64,000 nt of DNA from Altibacter sp. HG106. Its GTDB lineage: Bacteria; Bacteroidota; Bacteroidia; Flavobacteriales; Flavobacteriaceae. Under the pieces are notes generated by a model. That model ran no database searches, was not told the DNA's origin, and saw nothing but the letters and a program-made list of their open reading frames with translations. The DNA is taken from NCBI RefSeq assembly GCF_028561755.1, contig NZ_JAQQTD010000002.1, positions 434,001 to 498,000 on the forward strand, written 5' to 3'. Position numbers and translations under genes: made by a program. Positions 17,795-28,552 of the stretch are shown here, in pieces (positions within the stretch are counted from its first letter, which is position 1; every line of letters begins with the position of its first letter).

Positions 17795-19027
17795 ATGCTC
17801 TACTACTTGTTCGAAAAATTAGATTCGCTGTACAATGTCCCCGGGGCTGGCTTGTTTCAATTCATCACCTTTCGCGCCGCTATGGCTGTGATCCTTTCAT
17901 TGATCATCGCCACCATCTTCGGAAAGCGGATCATTGGGTTCTTGCAGCGCAAACAAATGGGGGAGACCATTCGGGATCTCGGACTCGAAGGTCAGAGTGA
18001 AAAAGCGGGTACGCCCACCATGGGAGGTATCATTATCATTCTGGCAACCCTCGTTCCAGTGCTGTTGTTTGCAAAGCTCGAGAATATTTACGTCATCATG
18101 TTGATTGTAACCACCCTTTGGATGGGAACGATCGGATTTATTGATGACTACCTAAAAAAGTTTAAAAATGACAAAGCTGGCTTGCCGGGAAAATTTAAGG
18201 TGATCGGGCAAGTAGGATTAGGACTGTTTGTAGGTGCCGTAATGTATTTTCACCCAGACGTAACCATCAAACGAGAAAAGATCAATCCAGTGTATGAAAC
18301 CGAAGAGATCACTCAAAATTCTCCTCGCGAGTTCTATCCCGAAGAAAAATCCTTGCTCACTACCATCCCTTTTGTCAAGCAAAACGAATTTAATTACGAA
18401 ACGTTAATTGAGTGGGCGGGTGAAAACTATAAAGACTATATCTGGTTGTTGTTTATCCCTATCGTGATTTTTATTATCACTGCAGTGTCAAATGGTGCGA
18501 ATCTTACCGATGGGATCGACGGACTCGCAGCCGGCTCCTCGGCCATTATTGCGATTACCCTGGCGCTGTTTGCCTGGGTGTCGGGTAACGTGGTGTTTTC
18601 CGATTATCTCAATATCATGTATCTGCCTAACACCGGCGAGATGACCATTTTTATCACGGCCTTCGTGGGAGCTTTAATAGGATTCTTGTGGTACAATGCG
18701 TATCCCGCACAAGTTTTTATGGGGGATACCGGTAGTTTAACCATTGGCGGAATCATCGCGGTAATAGCTATCGCTACGCGGAAGGAATTATTAATACCCT
18801 TGCTTTGCGGAATCTTCTTTGTGGAAAACCTATCCGTCGTGCTTCAGGTGAGTTGGTTCAAGTATACCAAGAAGAAATTTGGAGAAGGCCGAAGAATTTT
18901 TCGGATGTCGCCCTTGCACCATCATTATCAGGTACGCGGGTTTCACGAAAGTAAGATCGTTACCCGCTTTTGGATCGTCGGAATTTTTCTGGCCATCCTC
19001 ACCATTGTAACCCTAAAGATTCGCTAA
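17795..19027 (+). CDS. mraY: Phospho-MurNAc-pentapeptide-transferase
   Basis: Polytopic inner-membrane enzyme that makes lipid I from UDP-MurNAc-pentapeptide and undecaprenyl phosphate. Catalytic aspartates are in 'FIDDYLKK' (about residues 112-119) and '[10 protein letters not shown]' (about 236-245), and the 'HHHYQ' motif is near the C-terminus. A ~60-residue hydrophilic insertion ('[17 protein letters not shown]' and following) between membrane segments makes it longer (410 aa) than the E. coli enzyme, as is common in Bacteroidetes. Confidence 0.96.
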   Translation: MLYYLFEKLDSLYNVPGAGLFQFITFRAAMAVILSLIIATIFGKRIIGFLQRKQMGETIRDLGLEGQSEKAGTPTMGGIIIILATLVPVLLFAKLENIYVIMLIVTTLWMGTIGFIDDYLKKFKNDKAGLPGKFKVIGQVGLGLFVGAVMYFHPDVTIKREKINPVYETEEITQNSPREFYPEEKSLLTTIPFVKQNEFNYETLIEWAGENYKDYIWLLFIPIVIFIITAVSNGANLTDGIDGLAAGSSAIIAITLALFAWVSGNVVFSDYLNIMYLPNTGEMTIFITAFVGALIGFLWYNAYPAQVFMGDTGSLTIGGIIAVIAIATRKELLIPLLCGIFFVENLSVVLQVSWFKYTKKKFGEGRRIFRMSPLHHHYQVRGFHESKIVTRFWIVGIFLAILTIVTLKIR

Positions 19028-20362
19028 ATGAAACGATTGGTGGTGTTGGGGGCCGGTGAAAGCGGAATGGGAACCGCGCTATTGGGAAAGCAGAAAAAGT
19101 ACGAAGTATTTGTTTCCGACTTCGGAAAAATTAAGGAGACAAACAAAGACGTTCTGACACATCTTGAGATTGAATGGGAAGAAAATGGGCATACGGAAGC
19201 CAAGGTGCTTTCCGCAGACCTGGTGATGAAAAGCCCGGGAATTCCAGATACGGCTCCTATTGTTCAGAAGTTGCTGGAAGCGAACATTTTGGTGATTTCT
19301 GAAATTGAATTTGCTGCGAAGTTTACGGAAGCGGTGTTGGTGGGAATTACAGGAAGTAATGGTAAAACCACCACGGCCACCCTAACGCATCAGTTGCTAA
19401 AAGACGGCGGATTAGACGTCGCCTTGGGCGGAAACGTAGGGACAAGTTTTGCGGGCTTGATTGCCGTGAAGGACACTCCGCACTATGTGCTGGAATTGAG
19501 CAGTTTTCAATTAGACGGTATTGTGGAATTTCGACCGCATATTGCCGTGCTCACGAACATCACACCCGATCACTTAGATCGGTATGATCACGACTTCAGC
19601 AAGTACATCGCCGCAAAGTTCCGGATCGCGATGAATCAGGGGCCAGAAGATTATTTTATCTACGATGCCGATGATGCGGTTATTTCCGAAGCCCTAGAAC
19701 ACCATTCCATTCGCTCTCAACTGTTGCCTTTTTCGGTGTCAAAACCGCTGGAACAAGGCGCCTATATAGAAAACGATCAACTAATAATAACCTTACAACA
19801 AAAACAACATATCATGCCAATTAACGCACTCGGATTACAAGGGCAGCACAATACTAAAAACGCTATGGCGGCAGCTACCGTGGCCACCCTTCTCAAAATA
19901 AGGAAGGCCACCATACGCGAATCGCTATCCAATTTTCAAGGGGTTGAACACCGTTTGGAAAAAGTGTTGAAGATCAACAACGTAATGTATGTAAACGATA
20001 GCAAAGCCACCAATGTGAATGCTACGTTCTATGCCTTAGACAGTATGGAAACCGCTACCGTATGGATTGTAGGAGGAGTTGATAAAGGCAACGATTACAC
20101 GTCGCTGCTTCCCTTGGTCAATGAAAAAGTAAAAGCCATTATCTGTCTTGGGGTAGATAATGAAAAGATTATTCGGCAGTTTTCAAATGTGGTCGATATG
20201 ATGGTTGAGACCGATTCGATGCATGAGGCGGTACAAGTCGCCTATCGATTGGCAGAGCGTGGGGAGACGGTACTGTTGAGTCCGGCCTGCGCCAGTTTTG
20301 ATCTATTTAAAAATTACGAAGACCGCGGTCGGCAGTTCAAAGAAGCAGTACGACACCTATAA
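19028..20362 (+). CDS. murD: UDP-MurNAc-L-alanine:D-glutamate ligase
   Basis: Cytoplasmic Mur ligase adding D-Glu. The P-loop GSNGKTTT is at 109-116, the Rossmann-like N-terminus 'VVLGAGESG' binds the uracil part, and 'NDSKATNVNAT' near residue 330 and 'LLSPACASFDLFKNYEDRG' near the end are typical of MurD. It begins directly at the mraY stop. Confidence 0.96.
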   Translation: MKRLVVLGAGESGMGTALLGKQKKYEVFVSDFGKIKETNKDVLTHLEIEWEENGHTEAKVLSADLVMKSPGIPDTAPIVQKLLEANILVISEIEFAAKFTEAVLVGITGSNGKTTTATLTHQLLKDGGLDVALGGNVGTSFAGLIAVKDTPHYVLELSSFQLDGIVEFRPHIAVLTNITPDHLDRYDHDFSKYIAAKFRIAMNQGPEDYFIYDADDAVISEALEHHSIRSQLLPFSVSKPLEQGAYIENDQLIITLQQKQHIMPINALGLQGQHNTKNAMAAATVATLLKIRKATIRESLSNFQGVEHRLEKVLKINNVMYVNDSKATNVNATFYALDSMETATVWIVGGVDKGNDYTSLLPLVNEKVKAIICLGVDNEKIIRQFSNVVDMMVETDSMHEAVQVAYRLAERGETVLLSPACASFDLFKNYEDRGRQFKEAVRHL

Positions 20363-20368
20363 AGTGAA

Positions 20369-21568
20369 ATGATGCAAGGAGTGTTCAAAAATCTAAAAGG
20401 AGATCGCGCCATCTGGGCGGTAGCAGCGCTATTGGCAGTGTTTTCCTTTTTGCCCGTCTACAGTGCCAGTAGCAATTTGGCCTATCTCTATGGCGATGGA
20501 AGCACCTTGCCCTATTTGTTAAAACACGCTGCGCATCTTCTGTTGGGGTTTGCCATTATGTACGGAGTACATAAAATACCGTTTCACTATTTCAAAGGAC
20601 TTTCCATTTTGGTGCTGCCCGTGGTGGTGGTGTTATTGTTAGTGACATTATCGCAGGGAGCGACCATAGAGGGCGCCAATGCGAGTCGGTGGATTCGGGT
20701 GCCCTTCGTTGGCGTCACTTTTCAAACGTCTACACTGGCCGCGGTAGTATTATTGACCTATGTAGCGCGTTACTTATCTCGTATTAAAGACAAGCAGGTT
20801 TCCTTTAAAGAAACCTTATTGCCGCTCTGGCTGCCCGTATTTGTAGTATTGGCGTTGATCCTTCCGGCGAACTTTTCAACCACGGCCATCATCTTTTGTA
20901 TGGTCGTCATGCTGGTTTTTATTGGCGGGTATCCTTTAAAATACCTCGGAATCGTTCTCGGTGCAGGCTTGATCTTGCTCACCCTATTTGTCCTTACCGC
21001 GAAAGCCTTTCCCGGTGTTTTTCCCAACCGGGTAGATACCTGGATCAATCGTGTGGAAAACTTTGCCGATGGAGAAGATACCGAAGCAGATTACCAGATC
21101 AAGCAAGCCAAGATCGCCATCGCTTCTGGTGGAATTACCGGACTAGGGCCCGGAAAGAGCGTTCAGAAGAACTTTTTACCCCAGTCGTCATCCGATTTTA
21201 TCTACGCGGTGATCGTAGAAGAATTTGGAATGATTGGCGCGTATTTTTTAATGGCGCTGTATTTACTCTTGTTATTCCGACTAGTGATCGTGGCACATAA
21301 ATCCGATTCCATCTTCGGAAAACTGCTGGTCATAGGCGTCGGTTTGCCTATTGTCTTTCAGGCCTTGATCAATATGGCGGTGGCCGTAGAATTTTTTCCG
21401 GTTACCGGTCAGACGCTCCCGTTGATTAGCAGTGGAGGAACCTCCATTTGGATGACGTGTTTGGCCCTGGGAATGGTGCTGAGCGTCAGTGCGAAGCGCC
21501 AAGCGGTGATCGAAGAAGAAACAGAAACCATAGAAAACCCCTTAGATATTTTAAGTGAGACCCTATAG
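20369..21568 (+). CDS. ftsW: Septal peptidoglycan glycosyltransferase FtsW
   Basis: SEDS-family polymerase with about ten transmembrane helices. The conserved '[14 protein letters not shown]' loop lies near residue 110. The catalytic loop 'DSFIYA'-like '[18 protein letters not shown]' is at about 272-289, and '[14 protein letters not shown]' near 350 is the SEDS signature. It works with FtsI. It overlaps the murG start by 14 bases. Confidence 0.95.
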   Translation: MMQGVFKNLKGDRAIWAVAALLAVFSFLPVYSASSNLAYLYGDGSTLPYLLKHAAHLLLGFAIMYGVHKIPFHYFKGLSILVLPVVVVLLLVTLSQGATIEGANASRWIRVPFVGVTFQTSTLAAVVLLTYVARYLSRIKDKQVSFKETLLPLWLPVFVVLALILPANFSTTAIIFCMVVMLVFIGGYPLKYLGIVLGAGLILLTLFVLTAKAFPGVFPNRVDTWINRVENFADGEDTEADYQIKQAKIAIASGGITGLGPGKSVQKNFLPQSSSDFIYAVIVEEFGMIGAYFLMALYLLLLFRLVIVAHKSDSIFGKLLVIGVGLPIVFQALINMAVAVEFFPVTGQTLPLISSGGTSIWMTCLALGMVLSVSAKRQAVIEEETETIENPLDILSETL

Positions 21569-22649
21569 ATTCATCATATCAGGAGGTGGTACCGGCGGAC
21601 ATATATATCCGGCGATCGCCATTGCGGATGCGCTAAAAGCGCGTTTTCCTGAATCGGATATTCAATTCGTGGGAGCTCAAGACCGTATGGAGATGGAAAA
21701 AGTGCCGCAGGCGGGATACCCGATTGAGGGTCTATGGATTTCTGGAATTCAGCGAAAGCTCAGTGCCAGGAACCTACTGTTTCCATTTAAGCTTATCGCG
21801 AGCTTATTAAAGTCGAAACGAATCCTCAAAAAATTCAAACCCGATGTGGCGATTGGAACGGGCGGATATGCCAGTGCTCCCTTGTTAAAAGTCGCTTCCG
21901 GGAATGGAATTCCCAGTCTCATTCAAGAACAAAATGGATATGCGGGTGTGACCAACAAATGGCTTAGCAAGAACGTGCAAACAATTTGTGTAGCCTATGA
22001 TGGGATGCATCGCTTCTTCCCTTCGGAAAAGGTTGTGCTCACTGGAAACCCGGTGCGCAAGGACTTGCTTTCCGTAGCCAATAAACGAACCGAAGCACTG
22101 TCGTTTTTTGGACTCGATAGCACCAAAAAGACAGTCTTAGTTCTGGGCGGAAGTCTAGGCGCTAAAAAGATCAATGAATTGATAGATGCGCACCTCGAAG
22201 TATTCAAAGAGCAGGGATTACAGCTAGTGTGGCAATGTGGCAAATTGTATGAAGAGACCTATGGAAACAAGGGCAGACACGGAGTGCAGGTGCATGCTTT
22301 TTTAAATCGAATGGACTTGGCGTACGCGGCCGCCGATATTATCATTTCGAGAGCGGGAGCCTTATCTGTTTCCGAACTGTGCCTGGTAGGAAAACCGGTC
22401 ATTTTTATTCCCTCTCCCAACGTTGCGGAAGACCATCAAACAAAAAACGCGGAAGCGCTAGCTTCCAAAGATGCTGCGATTGTACTTCCGGAAGCTGAGG
22501 CGCACGCCAATTTTAAGCACCAACTGTTGGAACTGATCAACACTGAAGGGAGAAGCCAAGCCTTGGGACGCAATATAAAAAGCCTGGCCAAGCCAGAAGC
22601 TACGCAACATATCGTAGACGAAATCGTAAAACTACTGCCGAAAGAATGA
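21555..22649 (+). CDS. murG: UDP-GlcNAc:lipid I N-acetylglucosaminyltransferase
   Basis: GT-B enzyme making lipid II on the inner face of the membrane. The glycine-rich GGGTGGH is at 10-16, and a second loop '[14 protein letters not shown]' is near 195. '[18 protein letters not shown]' near 260 contacts UDP-GlcNAc. The start is GTG 21555 inside the ftsW end. Its stop overlaps the murC start by four bases. Confidence 0.96.
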   Translation: MRPYRFIISGGGTGGHIYPAIAIADALKARFPESDIQFVGAQDRMEMEKVPQAGYPIEGLWISGIQRKLSARNLLFPFKLIASLLKSKRILKKFKPDVAIGTGGYASAPLLKVASGNGIPSLIQEQNGYAGVTNKWLSKNVQTICVAYDGMHRFFPSEKVVLTGNPVRKDLLSVANKRTEALSFFGLDSTKKTVLVLGGSLGAKKINELIDAHLEVFKEQGLQLVWQCGKLYEETYGNKGRHGVQVHAFLNRMDLAYAAADIIISRAGALSVSELCLVGKPVIFIPSPNVAEDHQTKNAEALASKDAAIVLPEAEAHANFKHQLLELINTEGRSQALGRNIKSLAKPEATQHIVDEIVKLLPKE

Positions 22650-23995
22650 AGGCACTCCAAAACATACAAACCGTTTACTTTGTGGGCATTGGCGGAATCG
22701 GAATGAGTGCCTTGGCGCGCTATATGAAGTTGCAGGGCAAAGATGTATTTGGCTACGATAAAACAGCCACTGAACTCACGGATGCACTGCAACGAGAAGG
22801 AATACAGATAACCTTTGAAGACCGTGTTTCTGAACTTCCAGCGGCTATTGAGAATACGTCAGATACGCTGGTGGTATATACCCCAGCCATTCCAACTTCG
22901 AACAACATACTTACCTATTTTCAGCAAGCCGGCGTTGCGATGATGAAGCGGGCTGCTTTGTTGGGAAAGGTGACACAGCACACTTTATGTTTGGCAGTAG
23001 CCGGCACGCACGGGAAGACCACCACTTCGGCCATTTTGGGTCATTTGTTGGCCGCCTGTGATATGCCGGTTACCGCTTTTTTAGGAGGAATTGCTGAAAA
23101 CTACGATTCTAATTTTATACACAAAGGAAGCGAGATCACGGTGGTAGAAGCCGATGAATTCGACCGATCCTTCTTACAACTTCATCCTAATATCGCTTGC
23201 GTGACTTCGATGGATGCAGATCATCTGGATATCTACGGAGAAAGCGCAGAGATCGAATCGGCTTTTCATGAATTTTCAAACTTGGTTTCAGATAAAAAAC
23301 AATTGTTACATCCTGTGGAAGTTCCTCTTGGCGGACACACCGTAGCAATCGATGCGTCAGCCGATTATGAAGCAAGGAATGTTCGCATAGAAGACGGTGT
23401 GTATGTTTTTGATTTGAAAACACCACAAACGCATTTTCGGGACTTGCGGTTTTCGCTCCCCGGACACCACAACCTACAGAATGCAATTACAGCCTTGGGT
23501 ATGGCGTTGTTAGCGGGTTCCCCAACCCAGCAGCTGCCCAAGGCTTTAGCTAGTTTTCAAGGGGTACAACGCAGATTTTCATACCGTATCAAGCGGGAAG
23601 ATCTCGTGGTGATAGATGATTATGCGCATCACCCTACAGAACTCAATGCGCTTTTTCAGGCGGTGGCAGAGATGTTTCCGGAAGATCAGAAATTGATTGT
23701 ATTTCAGCCTCATTTGTTCTCCCGCACCCGAGATTTTGAGGCCGAATTCGCCCAAAGCTTATCCCAGTTTGATGAAGTATTGTTATTGCCTATCTACCCT
23801 GCCAGAGAAGCGCCTATCGCCGGAGTCTCTTCAGAGCGATTGTTAGCGCTTATTTCTTCAGAAAAGAAGGGATTGATCACGAAGCAAGCGATGGCAGACC
23901 AGATGAGCTATTCTAGCTGTCGTGTACAGCTTATCGTAGGGGCCGGAGATATTGGCGCTGAAGTGAAAAATGTCATTAAAAAACGCATTGCATGA
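22646..23995 (+). CDS. murC: UDP-MurNAc:L-alanine ligase
   Basis: First Mur ligase of the stem peptide. 'GIGGIGMS' is at about 14-21, the P-loop GTHGKTTT at 120-127, and '[10 protein letters not shown]' near residue 325 is typical of MurC. It is translationally coupled to murG and ftsQ by ATGA overlaps at both ends. Confidence 0.96.
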   Translation: MKALQNIQTVYFVGIGGIGMSALARYMKLQGKDVFGYDKTATELTDALQREGIQITFEDRVSELPAAIENTSDTLVVYTPAIPTSNNILTYFQQAGVAMMKRAALLGKVTQHTLCLAVAGTHGKTTTSAILGHLLAACDMPVTAFLGGIAENYDSNFIHKGSEITVVEADEFDRSFLQLHPNIACVTSMDADHLDIYGESAEIESAFHEFSNLVSDKKQLLHPVEVPLGGHTVAIDASADYEARNVRIEDGVYVFDLKTPQTHFRDLRFSLPGHHNLQNAITALGMALLAGSPTQQLPKALASFQGVQRRFSYRIKREDLVVIDDYAHHPTELNALFQAVAEMFPEDQKLIVFQPHLFSRTRDFEAEFAQSLSQFDEVLLLPIYPAREAPIAGVSSERLLALISSEKKGLITKQAMADQMSYSSCRVQLIVGAGDIGAEVKNVIKKRIA

Positions 23996-24711
23996 AACGA
24001 TATCAACACGTCATTTTGGTAGTGACCGCAATCCTTCTGATAGGTGGATTGTTCGGCTTTACACAAAAACGGAATTCAGCACGTTATTTAACAGGGCCTA
24101 CGATTGAGTTTATGGATGAAAATGAGCCGTTTATCACGCGTTCTGCCGTTAATAAATTGTTAATACAAAATTACGACAGCCTTACGGGCATCACCAAAGA
24201 AAAGGTAGTTTTGAAAGAGATGGAGTCCCGCTTGTCGGAACACCCTATGATTAGAGGGGCGCAGGTCTTTATGGATGTCGAAGGAGGGGTAGGTGTGCAG
24301 ATCACACAACGCAATCCGATTGGTAGAATTGCCGGATCTCCGCAGGTCTATCTGGATGCTGATGGGGCGATCATGCCGCTCTCCCCGGTGTATGCTGCCA
24401 GAGTACCGTTGATCACGGGACCAGCAAAAGAGCATCTGGAGCAACTGACGGCGGTGCTGTTGGATATTGAAAACGATCCATTTTTGAAGAGCAGTGTGGT
24501 AGGAGTGGAGGTCGCCAAAAAGGGACATATAAAGCTGCGACTTCGGGAGTACGACGGGATTGTCTACTTCGGAAAAGCCTCTGAGCGAGCGCAGAAGTTT
24601 CAGAACTTAAAAGCCTTTTATAAAAAAGCAAAAGAGAAGAAGGTATTACACGGCTATAGAGACATTCATCTAGAATTTGGAAATCAAGTGGTAGCCACAA
24701 AAAAAGAATAA
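23992..24711 (+). CDS. ftsQ: Cell division protein FtsQ/DivIB
   Basis: A 239-residue bitopic protein with a transmembrane helix at about 6-24 and a POTRA-like periplasmic region ('MESRLSEHPMIRGAQVFMDVEGGVGVQI') followed by the FtsQ beta domain. Position between murC and ftsA confirms the assignment. Overall sequence conservation is low, as usual for this protein. Confidence 0.92.
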   Translation: MKRYQHVILVVTAILLIGGLFGFTQKRNSARYLTGPTIEFMDENEPFITRSAVNKLLIQNYDSLTGITKEKVVLKEMESRLSEHPMIRGAQVFMDVEGGVGVQITQRNPIGRIAGSPQVYLDADGAIMPLSPVYAARVPLITGPAKEHLEQLTAVLLDIENDPFLKSSVVGVEVAKKGHIKLRLREYDGIVYFGKASERAQKFQNLKAFYKKAKEKKVLHGYRDIHLEFGNQVVATKKE

Positions 24712-24713
24712 TC

Positions 24714-26042
24714 ATGGAACAGGACAAGATTGCAGTAGGATTGGATATTGGAACGACTAAAATCGTTGCCATGATAGGGAAGCGCAATGAATACGGTAAG
24801 ATGGAAATTCTGGGCATTGGAAAATCCAAGAGTCTGGGCGTCCATCGTGGTGTGGTGAACAATATCACGCAAACCATTCAGTCAATTCAGCAAGCCGTAC
24901 AGGAGGCTGAAACCTCTTCGGGGATGGAAATTTCAGAAGTGGTGGTAGGCATTGCAGGACAGCATATTCGCAGTTTGCAGCACAGCGACTATATCACACG
25001 AACCAATAGCGACGAGGTGATTGATGGCGATGATATAGACCGCTTGTGCAACCAGGTACACAAATTGGTGATGCTTCCTGGGGAAGAAATTATTCATGTG
25101 CTACCGCAAGATTTTAAAGTGGACGGTCAGGCTGAAATCAAGGAACCCATCGGAATGTACGGAGGCCGACTCGAAGCCAATTTTCACGTGGTTGTGGGGC
25201 AGGTGTCTTCCATTCGAAATATTGGTCGCTGCGTGAAAAGTTCGGGTTTAGAACTCTCCGGAATTACCCTCGAACCGCTGGCTTCGGCGCACGCCGTGTT
25301 AAGTCAGGAAGAAAAGGAGGCCGGTGTGGCGTTGATTGATATTGGGGGCGGAACCACCGATCTGGCTATTTTCAAAGACGGGATCATTCGGCATACGGCG
25401 GTTATTCCTTTTGGAGGCAATGTGATCACGGAAGACATCAAAGAAGGGTGTAGCATTATTGAGAAACAAGCAGAACTATTGAAGATAAAGTTTGGTTCGG
25501 CCTGGCCGGGAGAGAACAAAGACAACGAGATTGTTTCCATTCCCGGATTACGAGGCAGAGAACCTAAAGAAATAACCCTGAAAAACTTATCAAAGATCAT
25601 CCATGCCCGAGTGGTAGAGATCATTGAACAGGTGTATTTGGAGATCAAGAACTACGGGCATGAAGAGCAGAAGAAAAAGTTGATCGCAGGGATTGTCCTT
25701 ACGGGAGGCGGCTCCCAGTTGAAGCATTTAAAACAATTGGTGGAGTACATCACGGGAATGGATACCCGCGTAGGCTATCCCAATGAGCATCTTGCGGGCG
25801 ACAGCGATAGCGAAACCACGAGTCCGATGTACGCAACGGCAGTAGGATTGGTACTAAATAGTCTTCGGAATCAAACCAAATCGGAAACCAAATATACTAT
25901 GGTCGCGGAGGAATCAGCGAGCACGGAAACTACGTTGGAAGAAACCGAAGAAGAACCCACTGAAGCGCCGCCGAAGGAACGCAAGCGATTTTTTGATAAA
26001 TGGGCGGAAAAGTTCAAGGAGTTTTTGGACAACGCAGAATAA
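24714..26042 (+). CDS. ftsA: Cell division actin-like protein FtsA
   Basis: Actin-fold ATPase tethering FtsZ to the membrane. 'GLDIGTTKIVAMIG' (about 8-21) is phosphate loop 1 and 'IDIGGGTTDLAIF' (about 207-219) is phosphate loop 2. The C-terminus 'FFDKWAEKFKEFLD' forms the amphipathic membrane-targeting helix after an acidic linker. ftsZ follows 33 bases later. Confidence 0.96.
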   Translation: MEQDKIAVGLDIGTTKIVAMIGKRNEYGKMEILGIGKSKSLGVHRGVVNNITQTIQSIQQAVQEAETSSGMEISEVVVGIAGQHIRSLQHSDYITRTNSDEVIDGDDIDRLCNQVHKLVMLPGEEIIHVLPQDFKVDGQAEIKEPIGMYGGRLEANFHVVVGQVSSIRNIGRCVKSSGLELSGITLEPLASAHAVLSQEEKEAGVALIDIGGGTTDLAIFKDGIIRHTAVIPFGGNVITEDIKEGCSIIEKQAELLKIKFGSAWPGENKDNEIVSIPGLRGREPKEITLKNLSKIIHARVVEIIEQVYLEIKNYGHEEQKKKLIAGIVLTGGGSQLKHLKQLVEYITGMDTRVGYPNEHLAGDSDSETTSPMYATAVGLVLNSLRNQTKSETKYTMVAEESASTETTLEETEEEPTEAPPKERKRFFDKWAEKFKEFLDNAE

Positions 26043-26075
26043 AAAGAAACAACGAACCTCACAAATAGAATATAT

Positions 26076-28094
26076 ATGAGCAGCAACACAGAATTTGACA
26101 ATATTTCGTTCGACATGCCGAAGAACCAAAGCAACGTCATTAAAGTTATTGGCGTAGGCGGCGGGGGAAGCAATGCGATCAATCACATGTTTAATCAAGG
26201 GATTAAGGGTGTCGATTTCGTGATTTGCAATACAGACGCACAGGCCTTAGAGAACAGTTCGGTCCCCATCCGAATTCAACTAGGGGTATCCCTCACTGAG
26301 GGACTTGGAGCAGGTGCCAACCCTTCCATCGGAGAACAGGCAGCAGTAGAGAGTATGGAAGAGATCAAGAACATGTTGACCACCAATACCAAAATGATCT
26401 TTATCACCGCGGGCATGGGCGGCGGTACCGGTACCGGTGCGGCTCCAATTATTGCCCGTATGGCGAAGGAGTTGGACATACTAACGGTGGGCATCGTGAC
26501 CATTCCGTTTCAGTTTGAAGGAAAAACGCGTTCTGAACAAGCCCAAATAGGCGTGGAGAAGCTCCGTCAGAATGTTGATTCCCTTATCGTTATTAATAAC
26601 AATAAACTGCGTGAGGTCTACGGAAACCTCGGTTTTAAAGCCGGATTTTCAAAGGCAGATGAGGTGTTAGCCACGGCTGCTCGTGGTATCGCTGAAGTAA
26701 TCACACATCACTACACTCAAAACATTGACCTTCGGGATGCCAAAACAGTACTTGCTAACAGCGGTACGGCCATTATGGGAAGTTCTAGTGCCAGCGGAGC
26801 TAGTCGGGCCAAAGAAGCGATCACCAAAGCCTTGGATTCGCCGTTACTCAATGATAATAAAATCAAAGGAGCTCAAAACGTATTGTTGCTTATCGTTTCG
26901 GGAACCGAAGAAATTACCATTGATGAAATTGGAGAGATCAGTGACCATATTCAGGATGAAGCCGGACACAGCGCCAATATCATCATGGGAGTTGGAGAAG
27001 ACGAATCGCTGGAAGGTACCATTTCTATTACGGTAATTGCTACCGGTTTTAATGCTGAACAGCAAGACGATATTGTCAATACCGAGTCGAAGAAGATCAT
27101 TCACACTTTAGAGGAAGAACAGCGCGCCGAGCAGCAGCTGAGTGTAAAGCCGGGTGCGACTCCGGTCGAGCTTCCGAAGAAGTCTACTTCTGAAGCAGCA
27201 CCAAAGAAGGAACCCGTGATTCGGCATACCCTGTTTGAAGAACCCGAAGCGACCGCGATACCTGCTTCCGAAGCGAAAAAACCACAGCAGAAAGAACTTC
27301 CGTTTGAAGGTTATATTCCTACCACCGATTTTATCAAGAATATTGAAGTAAGTTCAGAAGTGATCGATATCCATCACATCGCAGAATTTGAACAGTTGAT
27401 GATCAATGAGATCGATGTGAATACCTTCACCATCGTGCAGCCCAAAGTGAAAGAAGCAAAGAAAGAGGCGGAAATGCCGGAAGTTAATTCAAAGGCCGTA
27501 GAAGAAGATCAGATGCTTATGTTCGACCTCCCCGTGCATCCGAGTTCGAATAGCAAAGAGTCGCTTCAGGAACAGGAAGCGCAAGAGGATGTATTGACCG
27601 ATCGTGTAGAAGATATTGAAGTTCGTGACGCGGTAGAAATCGTTCCCGTAAACGAGTACAGTAACGAAGGCATGAAGCGGTACAGCCTTGACGATTACGA
27701 GGAGAAGGAACAGGAATTGCTTTCCGCAAAGCCGAAAACAGACAAGGACGGGGAGGAGGAAATCGTCTTTGAAAAACGCGTTGTAGCACCTGCGGAAGAA
27801 GAAGCTCCTGTGGACGATGATGCCCCTATCGACCCGCTCAATACGCCAATTTCAAAGTTATTGGCAGAACGAACAGAAGAGCGAAAGCGCAAGATGAAAG
27901 AATTTAATTATAAGTTTCGAAACAGTGCGTCGAAGATCGATGATATCGAAAAACAACCGGCGTACAAACGGATGGGCATCGAATTAGAAGATAGTGATCA
28001 AGAGACAAATATGTCACGAACATCTGTAAATACGGATGATGATGATATAGATTTGCGATCCAATAACTCATTCTTGCATGATAATGTAGATTAA
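26076..28094 (+). CDS. ftsZ: Cell division protein FtsZ with extended acidic C-terminal linker
   Basis: Tubulin-like GTPase forming the Z ring. The GTPase core occupies about 15-330, with GGGGSNA at 29-35 and the tubulin signature GGGTGTGA at 115-122. About 340 further residues form an acidic, Glu/Lys-rich linker with a short conserved region near 'PAYKRMGIELED'. At 672 residues it is almost twice the E. coli protein, which is usual in flavobacteria. It is the last gene of the cluster and is followed by a hairpin terminator and then by prophage-associated DNA. Confidence 0.96.
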   Translation: MSSNTEFDNISFDMPKNQSNVIKVIGVGGGGSNAINHMFNQGIKGVDFVICNTDAQALENSSVPIRIQLGVSLTEGLGAGANPSIGEQAAVESMEEIKNMLTTNTKMIFITAGMGGGTGTGAAPIIARMAKELDILTVGIVTIPFQFEGKTRSEQAQIGVEKLRQNVDSLIVINNNKLREVYGNLGFKAGFSKADEVLATAARGIAEVITHHYTQNIDLRDAKTVLANSGTAIMGSSSASGASRAKEAITKALDSPLLNDNKIKGAQNVLLLIVSGTEEITIDEIGEISDHIQDEAGHSANIIMGVGEDESLEGTISITVIATGFNAEQQDDIVNTESKKIIHTLEEEQRAEQQLSVKPGATPVELPKKSTSEAAPKKEPVIRHTLFEEPEATAIPASEAKKPQQKELPFEGYIPTTDFIKNIEVSSEVIDIHHIAEFEQLMINEIDVNTFTIVQPKVKEAKKEAEMPEVNSKAVEEDQMLMFDLPVHPSSNSKESLQEQEAQEDVLTDRVEDIEVRDAVEIVPVNEYSNEGMKRYSLDDYEEKEQELLSAKPKTDKDGEEEIVFEKRVVAPAEEEAPVDDDAPIDPLNTPISKLLAERTEERKRKMKEFNYKFRNSASKIDDIEKQPAYKRMGIELEDSDQETNMSRTSVNTDDDDIDLRSNNSFLHDNVD

Positions 28095-28116
28095 TGGCTA
28101 ATTCATCTACTGGACG

Positions 28117-28155
28117 AGTCCGCTTTTTGTTATGAAGAGCGGACTTTCCTTTTTA
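28117..28155 (+). terminator. Terminator of the division and cell wall cluster
   Basis: The stem AGTCCGCT / AGCGGACT encloses a 13-base loop and is followed by a pyrimidine-rich T-run. Confidence 0.8.
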
Positions 28156-28197
28156 AGACCCCCTGATAAAGCGAAACTAAGCGGATTGAATATAAAA

Positions 28198-28242
28198 ATC
28201 CCGCATCGCTAGGTTCTCGCAAGCTTGACTTTTAGGTACCAT
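28198..28242. repeat. Left copy of a ~43-bp direct repeat flanking the 41-bp tandem array
   Basis: This copy shares CCCGCAT, a CTAGGTTC-like stretch, GCAAGCTTGACTTTT and a final TAC with the segment at 28494-28535. The two copies enclose the 41-bp repeats. Confidence 0.65.
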
Positions 28243-28260
28243 TGAATACGTTTTGAATTC

Positions 28261-28482
28261 TCACAACGCTCCGCGTTTTACATACGGATGGCTTCGCATC
28301 CTCACAACGCTCCGCGTTTTACATACGGATGGCTTCGCATCCTCACAACGCTCCGTGTTCTACATATTGATGGCTTCGCATCCTCACAACGCTTTGCGTT
28401 TTACATACGGATGGCTGCGCATCCTCACAACGCTCCGCGTTCTACGTACGGATGGCTGCGCATCCTCACAACGCTCCGCGTT
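28261..28482. repeat. 41-bp tandem repeat array, about 5.4 copies
   Basis: Units begin at 28261, 28302, 28343, 28384, 28425 and 28466 (partial), exactly 41 bases apart. Units 1 and 2 are identical. Each unit can fold into two hairpins: AACGC-TCC-GCGTT and GGATG-GCTTCG-CATCC. Several unit differences fall in loops, such as TCC to TTT and GCTTCG to GCTGCG. The rightward ORFs that cross the array only read the repeat and are not counted as genes. There is no spacer variation, so this is not a CRISPR array. Confidence 0.9.
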
Positions 28483-28493
28483 GAAAACAAAAA

Positions 28494-28535
28494 ACCCGCA
28501 TCTCTAAGTTCAAGCAAGCTTGACTTTTCGATACA
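28494..28535. repeat. Right copy of the ~43-bp direct repeat
   Basis: Counterpart of 28198-28242. Read leftwards, the stretch from the tRNA end at 28553 runs into AAAAAACC and later GGGTTTTTTG, so it may also be the old tRNA terminator. Confidence 0.6.
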
Positions 28536-28552
28536 GGTTTTTTGTTTATTCG

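Noticed and set aside
28261-28482. Possible CRISPR array
   Set aside because: The period is a single 41-bp unit with no unique spacers, and no cas genes are near.
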